A stretch of 64,000 bases of DNA from Astrocystis sublimbata (taxonomy: Eukaryota; Ascomycota; Sordariomycetes; Xylariales; Xylariaceae), in the NCBI GenBank assembly GCA_022453515.1, contig JAJNNY010000002.1:1116001-1180000 (forward strand). The letters are read 5' to 3'. The notes under the pieces are model-generated. The model searched no databases and was not told where the DNA came from. It was given only the letters and a program-made list of their open reading frames with translations. Of the stretch, positions 25,577-36,623 are shown piece by piece. Position numbers and translations under genes: made by a program. Each line of letters opens with the position of its first letter. Position 1 is the stretch's first letter.

Positions 25577-25801
25577 AGATCCGAAGACTTCCCCCAATTA
25601 GGATGCAATAAGTCAGAGACTAAGCCCGAGAATAAAGCAGCATCCCCAACAGAACTCGCAGAAGAATCAAAAAATAGGCCCGATGATGAAGCAGAAACCC
25701 CCACGGAACACCAAAACGGATCAGAAAATGGGACTCAGGGTGAAGCGGTACACCCTATAGAACCAAAAAAGGAAGCAGAAAGGAGGTCCGTGTCGATATG
25801 A
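25577..25801 (+). other. In-frame open extension after the BFR1 stop, with 18-codon repeats
   Basis: Directly after the BFR1 TAG, the same frame stays open for 74 codons up to TGA at 25799-25801. It encodes a hydrophilic, Glu/Pro/Thr-rich segment like the BFR1 tail. It is built on an 18-codon (54-bp) unit: 25637-25690, 25691-25744 and a partial copy from 25745, with weaker traces upstream. The first two units share about 37 of 54 bases, and the core PTE, SxN and final E recur at fixed spacing. The frame and the 54-bp period are seen directly. That it was or is translated is inference: a stop gained in an ancestrally longer BFR1, low-level readthrough, or a non-coding minisatellite. Confidence 0.6.
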
Positions 25802-28284
25802 AGGAGTGCACTCTCCGGCAAAAGGCAAGGGGATCCAGGCATGAAATCTTGAGGACAGATCAATGAGTAAAGATGATGATTCCAGTGGTGACGTCCGCCG
25901 AGTTCTTGATTGCTAAGAAGGAAAGAAAACCATTGCTGGCAAATTTCGAGCTTGGTTGAAAGGACCCGGGCGCTTGTTGTATATGGTATCGTCACTCTGA
26001 GCTTCCTATACTCCTTAATTTTGTACATACTTATTTACTGTCACCACCCAACCCTTTCCTGCCTGCTCATCCATCATGTCTCATGGGCTCAGCATTAATA
26101 CCGCCTTGTGGCAAATAGCTACACGAAGTTTTCAATGGAGGGTATATATGAATAACAATATATCATCTATCAGTTTAAAATGATGGGATTATTCCCACCT
26201 CAGCATGCATATGACCAAGCAAGGTGCCATGGTATTACTCCGCATGCCTTATTTACAGCTTTGTGTGCTATCATCTTCAAGAACATGCTGCGTCTCAGAC
26301 GGCGTTTCCGCGAACGGATCGATCTCGTGCAACCCGGCTGCTTGCCAACTGCTGTTTCGAGCAAGGACATCGAGATCTATCCGGGTCTATATTTCGCGTG
26401 ATACACGCTTGTGACAGGGCCACACTCCGCACGCACAGTGAAGCGACCGATCTTATGACGAGCTGTCTGTGGCCATCCTGTTGGTTCCTCCTGTTCCCCG
26501 CGGGAGACATATACGAGAACGGCAGTGATACCTATACTCGATTTCCAGGAAGATTAAAATGAAAAGGCCTAGACCCGCGACGTCCCGCATCCCGTTCTTT
26601 GGGCGGCTTGGGATGGTTATGGTTGGTGCACGTCTTGAGGTTGGGCCGCGGTGCTTTTCCGTCGGGAGGGAGGAAGGGAGGTAAGTAAGTACTTAAGGCA
26701 GGTAGGCAGGCAGGCACGCGATTGTTTGGGTAGGTAGTTTACATGTCTTGCCTACCTATCCCTAGGCGCGTAGGTGCTTACACGATGCTGCGCATACGAC
26801 ATTTGCTACTCAACTGCAGTGTCGAGAGTCGTGGTGAAATTTCGACAAGTCTCGTGATCGATGATGCGGCAGGATACTGTGCCAAATTTGAGGTACTGCA
26901 CATATACACACAGACACAAACAGACACGTGCATGAGTTAGTTGGGTATGCGTACAGTTACACAGTTACACTTGCCTTTACACTTACACCGCAGTCTAGGT
27001 AGGTAAGTAGCGCAGCGCGTACATGAGCTTTGTATACCACGAGGCGTACGGCATGTCGTGCTACTACTTGGTCTACTCGCATGGGCTAGGGCACATTAAT
27101 TACGTGTAGGAAGCTAGGTAGGTATGGAGGTGGTCAAGCACTTATCTTATTATATACTTACTTTACCTATCGATGTAGATATTTGCGCAATATCAACCAA
27201 TATATCGGCTATCAAGAACGCTCCCTTGATCACCTCTTTATTCTATTATTGCGTGTCACGTAATCAAACACCAAGGACGTAGAGTTGTCGTCGTACCTGA
27301 TCAAATCTAGTGGCTCTGAGACCTTCTTTCCGCACGTATCCCTTGGGATCTAAAACTCGTAAGTGATTATGTAGGTAACGCCACAATAACTCGGCATCAT
27401 ACTGCGTACTGTGCTATTAGTACCCGAGTTAAGTTAAGCTAAGTGGCGGAGATACGTGCTTTTCGTGTTAGGGAGGGACGGGTCCCTGGGTGCGAGTGAG
27501 TGGGAAGGGAAGAGGTCATGAGGCAGATACATGCCGCGCAGGTGTCACGCTCTGTAGGTATCTACTTGGCATCATGGATGCGGTCAAACATACTCATGTA
27601 AAATAAGATTGTGGATAGGAGGTACCTAGTAGGTAGGTACGTAAGTGCGCAAGTGTGTAAGTGCGTGCATGAGGGGTGACTTAACAAGACCAGATAATGC
27701 CGAAAAATAATGCGATTAATTGAGATTATATGATAGGAAAGGTAGATTTTCCCGTGTGACTGCCGGTCAAAGGTACGGTAGATTCCGAAATGGGGAGTAT
27801 TGTAGAGTAGGTAGATTATCTATCCATAGTCGTGGGTGGGTGTATCAAATGGAGGTAACAACGTAGTAACAGTCTGATACAGCAAAGGCCATATCAGAAT
27901 GAACCTCCACTTACCTACCTACCTACCTTCTTAAGAAAGGGGTCATTCAAATATACATACCTACTATACATAGTAAGTGACCAGATGTTCGGTTCGGTCC
28001 ATACCCGCCCAATACCTTGCATGGTTAATGGGAATATAATATGGGAATGAGATAGAGAGAGCGCGCGCGGCTGCTACTTTGCATGTCATCATGCTACACT
28101 GCATACCTAAGACAATGAATGCGGTTCTGAGAGGTTCAGCAAATCTGAGGCGTAACCCACTGCCTGTTCCAGCCTATCACGAGGCATAGGTTGACCGAAA
28201 AATCCGCGACGTGCATGATGGATGGATGGATGCAGGGCATGGGCATTTCATTCTACAGCAAGCAGTCAGCTACCTACCTCGTCC

Positions 28285-28338
28285 ACCTACCTACCTACCT
28301 ACCTACCTACCTACCTACCTACCTACCTACCTACCTAC
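28285..28338. repeat. (ACCT)n tetranucleotide array, about 13.5 copies
   Basis: A perfect 54-bp run of the unit ACCT is directly visible, preceded by interrupted copies at 28271-28279. Similar shorter TACC/GGTA runs occur in many other spacers of the window. Confidence 0.97.
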
Positions 28339-28923
28339 ATCATACGCACATGTAAGGTGCATTATGCACTGCTGTATGCAGGTCTGGTTTGGTCTGGTTG
28401 GTTGCTTTGTCCCATGTGCGCCCTATCAGAAACAACGTATTTTTCGGTTTTCTTGTAAGTGGACGATGGGGAGGGAGCGAGTCGTAGGTATCGTTCCATT
28501 TCAATATCATTCATCACAGGTTCACCACGCGCATATGAGTGACAACTTCATAGACAAACTGGTTGGTTCGGATCGCAGTCCCAGCAAGTTCTCATCTCGT
28601 GTCCTTGCAATAGCGTGCAGAACGCTCACGGAGTCGACATGCCAACCGGAAACAGTCGAAAACAATGGGCTGCTTCGAGTTGTGCGTTTGTTTGGCTTTG
28701 CATGCATACACGTCGCCGACCTAATATATACACGTAACCCGTCTGGTTCCAGTGTCAGCTGGTCATGCTATGCTGGACGAGTTCACTTTGCGGCGGTCAG
28801 CCGGAGTGAAGCTTCCCCCAGTCTACGTAGCGGCTATGACATGACTTCGTGGCGTAAGTGTCGCGAGCCGTTGCATCTGTTAGTTACATACATTGTGATA
28901 TCTTTCCGCAGGCTTGAACGAAA

Positions 28924-28968
28924 GTCACTGGATTCATGGTCACTGGATTCATGGTCACTGGATTTATG
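28924..28968. repeat. Three tandem copies of a 15-bp unit
   Basis: The unit gtcactggattcatg occurs at 28924-28938 and 28939-28953 and, with one change, at 28954-28968. The length is a multiple of three, but no supported coding sequence contains it. Confidence 0.93.
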
Positions 28969-29897
28969 GGGTGGGCGTCAGTTGCAGAAGGGGGCGTGGT
29001 TTCGAAGATTTGATTTGATTTGTAGTACTCTTGTTAGCGTTATCGAGACTCGGACACGGATAAGTCGACAGTACAGTCAGAGGCGTATTCCATACTCCGT
29101 CTGTGACGCCTGCAGACCGGTCCATTGCTCGTAAACGGCCTCATTGGTAGATAGCCAGACACCTTGATCCATAGGACCTGAATATTCCTGACGTAGACCA
29201 ACGAGATTGAGTAAACACATATTCCAACTCTTCCAGGCAAATGGTGTGCCAGAAACCTCGCGTCTTGGCTGGTCATGGCCACACATTTCTCGAAGACCGC
29301 TTATTCCTTCCTACCAGGGCTCGTATCCGATGTTCAAACTTGGTTGCCACGAGTCTTTGCTGTAATATCTTCCCCCGTCTGTGAATTAATGCTTTCAAAC
29401 TCCCGACTCCAATATCCGCTACAAGCGGATTGAACCAAACTTGGATAATGATAATATGACGTACAACACCGATCGAGCCTGTTGGAGTGGAGACATATGG
29501 TCTCAAGGCCCATCTCCTTGAACCTGCAAGTCAGAGCGGCGAGGCGTTGGAAGAAAGAAAGAAGAAGAAAAATCATTTAACAATATTGCCGAATGATAAT
29601 GGTACCGACGCCATGCAGAATGATAATGGATCTAAGCCGTGTTTTATTTGCCCGGCCAGCTCCTGGATGCATTGCCAAAAACATGGTCATCGACTCGTTT
29701 AAATCGTCTCCTCGTGAAGTAATACCCTCTCAAACATCCCAGATGAGGTGGTTGGGACGTTTTGATATGCTGCGCGTGAAAAGGGAAAGCTTGTTGGGTT
29801 TCGTGATCCAACAATTGAGAATTGAGTGGGGGTGGGTTCATGTCGCGTCCTTTTTCATTCATTGTGATCGTAATTGGGAGGTTGTCGTCGAGTGTGA

Positions 29898-30720
29898 TCA
29901 TTGGCCTATGTGATAATTGTAATAACTCTGAGGCGGCGGTGCTGTCGGCGGCCGATAGGGACCAGGTCCCGCCCGCCTTGACCGCGGTACAGGTGCCATG
30001 GGGTTCGCCAGGTGCATAGGAGGACCGGGGGTTCGAGCACCCCTCTCGATAGCAGGCGGCGGCGGCGTCCTCCTGGCCCGGGCTCTCTCATGCGCGCTCT
30101 CCGGAGCTATCGTCGAGCTTCGTCTATGCTTTGTACGAGCAGCCCCATGCAGCGCACTCAGTGGTGGATCTTTCACCGAAGGATCGTCGTCTGCAGGAAG
30201 ATTCATCTCAACCAGGCCGAAAAAATACTCTAGCACTTCTGGGTACCGCTGAACGCTCGACTGCCAATCGTCGTCGATGCCTCGCTTGAGAGCTGCCTGC
30301 GCCTGCTGAAGCTCACTTGGATGTGGAGGCGCATGGTAATAATGATAAGCTTGTGCTGTTAACCGCTCAATGTGTTCGGTATGCGCAGCTTTCCGCCGCT
30401 CAGTGAGCAGTCGAAAGTATTCGAGGATATAGTCTTGGGCATGTGCCCGAACCCATGAGCTAACATGGCATATCAGCATCCAACTGCATCATAGTCATGC
30501 ATCGGCCTCGAGGTTCCGCCAGCATGGATAGATCAAGGGCGCGGCAGCTCACTTACCGTATCTCAGTATAGACGGATTGCATCATGCGATTCTCTGCTTG
30601 TTGGACTGCGGCCTCAAGGCCCTTAGCCTCACAGTCACAGCCATGAGTAGCAGGGGCACGGCATATGGCACAGTCCGGGTCCATCCTAATGACGGACTTG
30701 CGTTTCTCCCTGGGATACAT
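29898..30720 (-). CDS. Conserved filamentous-fungal protein of unknown function
   Basis: Two exons read leftward, 30720-30557 and 30459-29898, join in phase to give 241 aa. Exon 1 has a cysteine cluster, C17-x2-C20-x7-C28-x-C30, followed by EAKGLEAAVQQAENRMM. The junction reads YTEIR-SWVRAHAQDYILEYF, and then comes RLLTERRKAAH. A later block, QAQAALKRGIDDDWQ then YPEVLEYFFGLVEMNLP, also has the look of a constrained domain. The last ~90 residues are Pro/Arg-rich and probably disordered. From memory this resembles hypothetical proteins widely conserved in Pezizomycotina, but I know no assigned function. The cysteine cluster could bind a metal. The first in-frame ATG of exon 1 is 30720 (MYPREKR); an alternative is 30684 (MDPDC). 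The 97-nt intron has a clean GTAAGT donor. Confidence 0.72.
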
Positions 30721-33274
30721 CTTAGCGGCGTGAAGCCGAGGGCGGCAGAGGCGAGGACAGCCGGTGGATGAGGTCGGTGCACATGGGGGACGACGGGGGG
30801 GGCTATGATGTGCTAGTGTACAACGACTCTATAGAGTGACCCAAAAGGGTCCATGGAGCGGGAGGAGGGAGGGAAGGTCAGAAGTAAGCCGAGCGGAACT
30901 GACCTGTATTATGAGTAGTGGGAGTGTTGCAGCGGACGGCGCGGTGGCAGGAGGGGGGAACTGGACAAGAGGTGTTCACTCTGTGCCTAGCTCGCGATTG
31001 TGCTGCAGCCGACAGAACGGACAACCCGGTCGAGTGCGGCGAGAGGGAAAAAGAGGGCAGCAAATAAGGAGCGGGAAGCGCGTGCTTGCAACCCGAAATG
31101 GCCGATATCACGGGCACCGTGACAGCTCTATGCACTTATGGGCTCTGAGCGCTCTACGACTCTAAGGGCTCTACAGCTCTATAGGAGAGGCGTGTGGGGG
31201 GTTGTCGACACGACCACCACGATACAGACAGCAGCAGCAGCAGCAGCAGCATACGAGTACACAGCACAGTACGGCACGGCCCACAGAATGTGCCAAGAAG
31301 GAGGGGAGCTGGAGCTGGCGCGGGTGTACGTATGTAAGTATGTACGGAGTATGTATGTAAAGGAGCAAGACGACTTTAGTCTGTCCGAGGTTCAACGCCA
31401 GTCGCGGCGATAGTGGCAGAGGCGTTGGTGGTAGTGATAGTAGTGGTGGTTGCTGAGCGATGCAGAGGCGAGGTGACACACACAAGAAGCCAATTGACGA
31501 AGGCGAAAGAAGCAGCAGCAGCAGGAGTTGCAAGTGTAACAGCCCAGCGAAGCCCGAGCACAGGAGAAAGGATGTGCTCGTCCGGGACAGGAGATAAAAA
31601 TTGGCTGTCGTGGCTCGAATGGGCGGCCGGATTACTACTAGTATGCAGAGTGCATGAGAGTAACCCAATCGAGCGTTCGCAGATCCGCCAACATGCTGCA
31701 CACCCCAGACCAGATCTTGATCGAGCTGGAGGTGGTGAGAGGGGGGGGCGTGGATGCGTGGATGCGTGGGCGACAACGACGCGGAATCAGAGGTGGCGGA
31801 TTGGATTTGGAGATGTTGGATGTTGTCGAGGGGACGGAACAAAGAGGGCAGCCAGCCAGCCAGCGAGCCAGCCACCCTCGGTTTGTTATAAAGAACGACG
31901 GCACCGCTGGACAACGAGGAAGGGGCGGTGGGTGTACCGCTACCTGCCGCTACCACATGGACATGGACAAGCTACTGCTACTGCTCCTGCTAGTTCAAGG
32001 TCGTAGATGCCGTGGAGACTGACTGACCCAGTGGCTCCATTGGTATACCTACCTCTGACCTACCTGACCTTCCTTCTGACCTAATGCTTTGGAATGAATG
32101 ATACGAATGCACAACCGTCCCTCTTGAGCCTCCATGGTCGAACGACCCCCCCGACCCGCGTTGCATGCCCGTACAGGTGTAGCGCAGGTCACGAGAGACA
32201 TCACCTTAGGTAAGTCATTACATGTAAGTAGCCCCAAAAAAGCCTGATAAGACAAGAGAGCACATAGCCAGGTGATTGGGCCCATCTGAACTCATGCCAG
32301 AGTCATGCCTCATACGATGGGCCTCAGTGTCCCACAGTATGAGAACCATATGCAGGTTCAGGGCATTGGTACGCAGCCGGCCATGTTCATCGTGTCTTAC
32401 CTAGATTGACCGCAATCGAGCGTAATCGAGGTTAGAGGTATACGAACTGGCAGGCAAACCGATTGCGACTATGCGACTACGAAAGTAGTTATCTCTACAA
32501 CCTTAGCTCTGACTTACACCGCTTTTGCTAGCCAGTCGAGCCAGTCACATTGCATCCCTAGTTTACCGAGCCATCGGCGGCTAATTGGCACACCAGCTCG
32601 ACCAGCTCGCTAAGCAAAACCAGGGGTGCAGACTCCCTAGTACCGAGCGAGACTACCTCTACCGGTAGTTAAGACATTATACACGTCTAAGTAACAAACA
32701 ATGTGAGCCAAATAATAGGTTAACTTCTCAGCTCTAATAAACCTCCACCCATGTTCTGACAAAGGCGTAATCGTAAATACCTAGGCAAGGGATATACATA
32801 TATATATTGCACTTGCACTTGCCGCAGTTCGCCCCCGTGGTCTATGCGTGCAGTGTCTACAGCTATCTAGTCGGGATGGCTGGAGTAGTGCCTTGATGTG
32901 TTGTCAACGGCTCCCCGTAAAGGGCCCCGTTCGAAACCCGTTCCCCTTTGAAGATGTATCCGGGTCGCTTCCGGGGCTAACCTCGTCGTAGCCTAGCGTA
33001 TCTCACCTGCTTCAGCGTCGACTTAGACGCCTTGGCGACGTTCTTGGCCTTTCTGGGAACAGCTCCAATTGCACCTGGCGAGCTGGAACCTCGGTCATTC
33101 AGTCTCCATTATTCGTTATCTTATCGCCTAAATCGCGACCGCAGACAACTTGTACCGTACCGTCCCAGACGGTCCCACCCGAGCCACCATGTGCCTACAT
33201 CATGGATCTTTAGCTATGCTGCAAGTGGTGATACACCACGAGCACGGCCCCCGATAATCTCACAGCAACCAACG
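30721..33274. other. Low-complexity spacer between divergent genes
   Basis: Upstream of both the minus-strand conserved gene and the plus-strand MTG2 gene. Roughly 30840-31960 is strongly purine-rich on the plus strand, with (CAG)7 at 31229-31249 and a CCAG/GCCA-type repeat near 31848-31872. This bias keeps long frames open on both strands (261 codons at 31171-31956 minus; 197 codons at 31413-32006 plus); their products are runs of Leu, Cys, Ser and Pro with no domain. The right part (32000-33270) has TACC words and presumably the MTG2 promoter. Confidence 0.5.
31229..31249. repeat. (CAG)7 trinucleotide repeat
   Basis: Seven perfect CAG units are visible in a purine-biased spacer, about 510 bp upstream of the start codon of the minus-strand conserved gene. 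Confidence 0.95.
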
Positions 33275-35086
33275 ATGCCTCCGAGATGCGCCCCAGCATC
33301 GGGCCTCTTCCTTCCGTTCCTTTATCCCACCCTGTTCCGCTCCGTCGCCCGCCTACCCCGAGCCGCCCTCTCAACCTCCAAACCCGTCTCGACCCCCACC
33401 ATCGACGATAGCTATAGCGAGACAGACAGAACCAAGCCCTCAGCCTCGAGCGATGCCATACCCATCTCTCGCCTCAACCCCGCACCCGATGACTATTCCA
33501 TCACGAGCTTCGCCGACAAGGCCAGCGTAACCATTCAAGCTGGTGGCGGTGGTCATGGCTGCATTTCCTTTCTCCGCGAGGCCTACTTGGCCAACGGGCC
33601 TGCCAACGGCGGCGACGGCGGGCATGGCGGTAACGTATACATACAAGCTGTGCACGGTGAGAATTCGTTGCACAAGATAGGGCGCACTCGCATCATCCGG
33701 GCAGGTCGCGGCAAAACAGGCCAAGGCAGCAATCGAGGTGGCGCCCGAGGCGACGACTACATCATCCAGGTCCCAATCGGCACCGTCGTCCGGGAAATCG
33801 AGCGCGTAGACCCGTTGGATGAAGAGATGAGGCTGTTTCGCGAGGCGAGAGACAAGGAGCGAGAGTACAAGAAGCTGGTCAGGGAGGCCGAAGCAGCAGC
33901 CCAGGCGAGCGAGGAGTCTGGCATTGCAGACGGCGACGCTGTCCGCATGAACTTGGACTTGCCGGAACCACCCGAGATGCCGAATGCGCATAAGTTTGTG
34001 CTGTACCCCGGCATGTCACCTGGCGAGCGTCGCAATTTATCGTTCCCCCGTTTATGGAACCGCGAGCGCCTGTATGCCCAGCCCGACGCCCCCGTCCACC
34101 TCGACCTCTCTGTCGCCACCCCTCGCCCCATTTTGCTGGCAGCGGGGGGGCTCGGCGGCTTGGGCAACCCGCATTTCGTATCTAAAGATCGGCCCCGCCC
34201 CCTCTTTGCAACCAGGGGAGAGAGAGCCATACGTATGCAGTTGGAACTCGAGCTCAAACTCCTCGCAGACGTGGGTTTCGTCGGCCTCCCGAATGCGGGC
34301 AAGAGCACATTGTTGCGTGCCTTGACACGTAGTCGTGCCCGCGTCGGCAATTGGGCCTTCACGACGCTTCAGCCCAATATCGGCACTGTGGTTCTTGATA
34401 ACCACAAGGGCCGCCCCATCGCGAAGCCCCGAAGCCCACCCCCTCCTCATTCCCTCATTCATGATGCTGATTTTGGGCCCGTTGTCGTGACGAACCAACA
34501 ATCACTGATTGGCGAGGCGCCGGAACCCCGCAAACGCTTCACAATCGCAGATATTCCAGGTCTCATTGAGGGCGCTCACTTGGACCGTGGGCTAGGAATC
34601 CAGTTCCTGCGACATGTTGAGCGGGCAGGGGTTCTTGCCTTCGTCGTCGACTTGAGCGCAGGTGATGCAGTTAAAGCGCTAAAGGCTCTATGGACCGAGG
34701 TTGGTCTCTATGCGCGCATGCGCGAGGATGAACAGAGAGAGCGGGATGCGGCGGAGCGAATCGATTGGCAAGGAGACGGAACTTCCCCGTTTGCGGGCCA
34801 GATGGTGATAGCAGACCTGCCGGAGCCGACGACTGAGCCGACCGGATTGCAGACTGCTGCCAAGCCGTGGTTCGTCATCGCTACGAAGGGGGATCTACCC
34901 GAGACTGAGGAGAATTTCAAAAATCTCCAGGATTATCTCAACGCTATCACCAATGGCGACGACGTCCATCCCAGTGGGGTCGAAGGTGCCTGGACAGAGG
35001 ATTGCGCTGCGATTCCAGTCAGTGCGATACATGGACAAGGCGTTGATCGGATAATACAGTGGACTTTAGAATTGCTAGATAACTGA
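33275..35086 (+). CDS. MTG2: Mitochondrial Obg-family GTPase MTG2
   Basis: A single exon of 603 aa from the chosen ATG. The N terminus (MPPRCAPASGLFLPFL, then SVARLPRAALST) is Arg/Ser/Ala-rich and fits a mitochondrial presequence. The glycine-rich Obg fold follows (SFADKASVTIQAGGGGHG, NGGDGGHGG, GSNRGGARGDD). The G domain shows G1 GLPNAGKST at 337-345, G3 DIPG at 426-429, G4 as TKGD at 537-540 in place of NKxD, and a SAxxGxG-type G5 (VSAIHGQGVD). Obg/Mtg2 proteins act in large-subunit assembly of the mitochondrial ribosome. An insertion of about 80-90 charged residues interrupts the Obg fold, and another precedes G4. The same frame is open upstream to an ATG at 33032 (684 aa); the downstream start is preferred because it places the presequence at the N terminus. 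Confidence 0.9.
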   Translation: MPPRCAPASGLFLPFLYPTLFRSVARLPRAALSTSKPVSTPTIDDSYSETDRTKPSASSDAIPISRLNPAPDDYSITSFADKASVTIQAGGGGHGCISFLREAYLANGPANGGDGGHGGNVYIQAVHGENSLHKIGRTRIIRAGRGKTGQGSNRGGARGDDYIIQVPIGTVVREIERVDPLDEEMRLFREARDKEREYKKLVREAEAAAQASEESGIADGDAVRMNLDLPEPPEMPNAHKFVLYPGMSPGERRNLSFPRLWNRERLYAQPDAPVHLDLSVATPRPILLAAGGLGGLGNPHFVSKDRPRPLFATRGERAIRMQLELELKLLADVGFVGLPNAGKSTLLRALTRSRARVGNWAFTTLQPNIGTVVLDNHKGRPIAKPRSPPPPHSLIHDADFGPVVVTNQQSLIGEAPEPRKRFTIADIPGLIEGAHLDRGLGIQFLRHVERAGVLAFVVDLSAGDAVKALKALWTEVGLYARMREDEQRERDAAERIDWQGDGTSPFAGQMVIADLPEPTTEPTGLQTAAKPWFVIATKGDLPETEENFKNLQDYLNAITNGDDVHPSGVEGAWTEDCAAIPVSAIHGQGVDRIIQWTLELLDN

Positions 35087-36623
35087 TGTCTGCAATGACT
35101 GATCTCCAATTAACTTGTATAACACATCAGACTAGGTCTCTACAGGGACTTCCAAATGCAGCATCCAAACTTGACTCAACACACTGTCACGAATTGTTGA
35201 AAGGTTCTGTCAGGTCGTTAATTCGCATCCATCATACAAAATAAATCACACAAGTGAATATTGAACTCTTTTCAAATTACCATCGTGGTAAAGATAAATG
35301 AAAGCAATTGCATGATACTTCCCATAATGCAGCAGTGCGTCCCCGGAGATGTCAAACCCTTCGTGACCTACCTAGGTACTCGAGTTAAGAGCCAAGTTGT
35401 AATTACACCTCGTGGGAAGGAGAGTGTCCTGGGCATTTCATCTGCAACAAACGCGCGACCGAGCAAGATACAGCCCACCAATCTAATCGATGTCCAGGAC
35501 CAGAATCAAGATACGCAAGATGCGGCGACCAATGATCAGGCTGCTATGAAGGTCTTCAAATGCTGAAACTTGCATGTATCCGTACAAACGGAAATCACTA
35601 CCGAGTGGTCCATTATAGCTATCACGTTCTTACCTACAAAATGCGAGGATAGTACAACACTACTAGCAAATACCATTTGCCGCTTGATGAAAATTATGGT
35701 AAAGAGGTGGGACAGAGATATACGTTAATAGCACATGCCCGTTTGCTATAGGTATAGTGCACAGGGAGGCAAGACTTGACAACCATCTCACTACATTAGA
35801 TTCGGGTTTATTTACTTTCCCCATGATGTTTCACTCTTGTTGTTAAGAATAATGGCAACAGGTCAATCTCAAATTCCATTTTGTATGCCCTGCTGACGGT
35901 TCCGCTCCCTGCACAGTATTTGGTGGCCACTCGAGATGAGCTTGAAGGGTGAAGCAAGGAGAAGGTCATTCTACGTGCCAAGCTCAGTGTCTTGGGCTTC
36001 CGTTCGCTATCCGTGGTCTATGTACTCAGATACCCTGAACGGAACACTCTAATTGGTGCTGAAAAAGTTATTCGTTTGTTGCTGGCAACCCAACGGACTT
36101 CAACTGCGGAACAGGAGCCAACCACGGAGCGTTCCATTGACAATCCGTTAAGAAAAACTTTCATATTCTTGTCAGAAAGATGCGAATGGTGAGAAGTAGT
36201 AAGAATTCCAACTCAAAGGGGTGCTTTACTTGCAACTACTTGTGAGAAGTCAGTCCATTATTCTTCGTGATTGGTCTTTACATGTTTATTCAAAACTGGT
36301 ACTAGCTCACACAACTGGTAGGAAAGGCAAGTACCCTGAAAAATAAGCTAGGTCATATGTGTTCTGTTTGCACATGTCCTTGTATCAAATTTACCTATTG
36401 TAAACAAACGCAGTGTCCTCCTGTTCCACTAGAGAGCTTCTTATACAGCATTGGGCAAATCCCAATCTTTTCTCCCTCTCCCCCTCTCTTCTTCTTTTGC
36501 ACAACAGAGCCTCAATCTTGACTTTGACTTTCTCTATAGTTGATGCTAAGCCAGCTAGGCCTGCTTGCTCTATCTCGCCTCTAACTTCCTGCTCAAGCCT
36601 GTATTTCATTGCACCTCACAAAT
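35087..36623. other. Spacer between MTG2 and the dynamin gene
   Basis: AT-rich, with small frames only (101 codons at 35261-35566; 66 codons at 35992-36192) that show no motif. A CT-rich tract at 36464-36495 lies in the expected dynamin 5' leader. Confidence 0.5.

Larger units (their letters stand above)
25802..29897. other. Repeat-rich gene-poor spacer
   Basis: No gene is supportable. Short tetranucleotide words TAGG/CCTA are dense here (26690-26740, 26997-27010, 27113-27124, 27620-27645, 27909-27928 and the long array at 28285). The 307-codon plus-strand frame at 28211-29134 is produced partly by the CCTA array, which cannot create stops in that frame, and its remainder has no domain. A 15-bp triplicate lies at 28924-28968. 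Confidence 0.5.

Noticed and set aside
28211..29134. 307-codon plus-strand frame
   Set aside because: The CCTA array encodes YLPT repeats with no stop; the remainder has no domain or splice support.
31171..31956. 261-codon minus-strand frame
   Set aside because: Runs of Leu, Cys and Ser come from low-complexity DNA; no conserved motif.
32925..32960. tRNA-like GTTCGAAACCC
   Set aside because: No T-stem, anticodon arm or acceptor stem can be paired around it.
35261..35566. 101-codon plus-strand frame
   Set aside because: No motif and no good splicing partner. It could be a real small protein, but I cannot support it.
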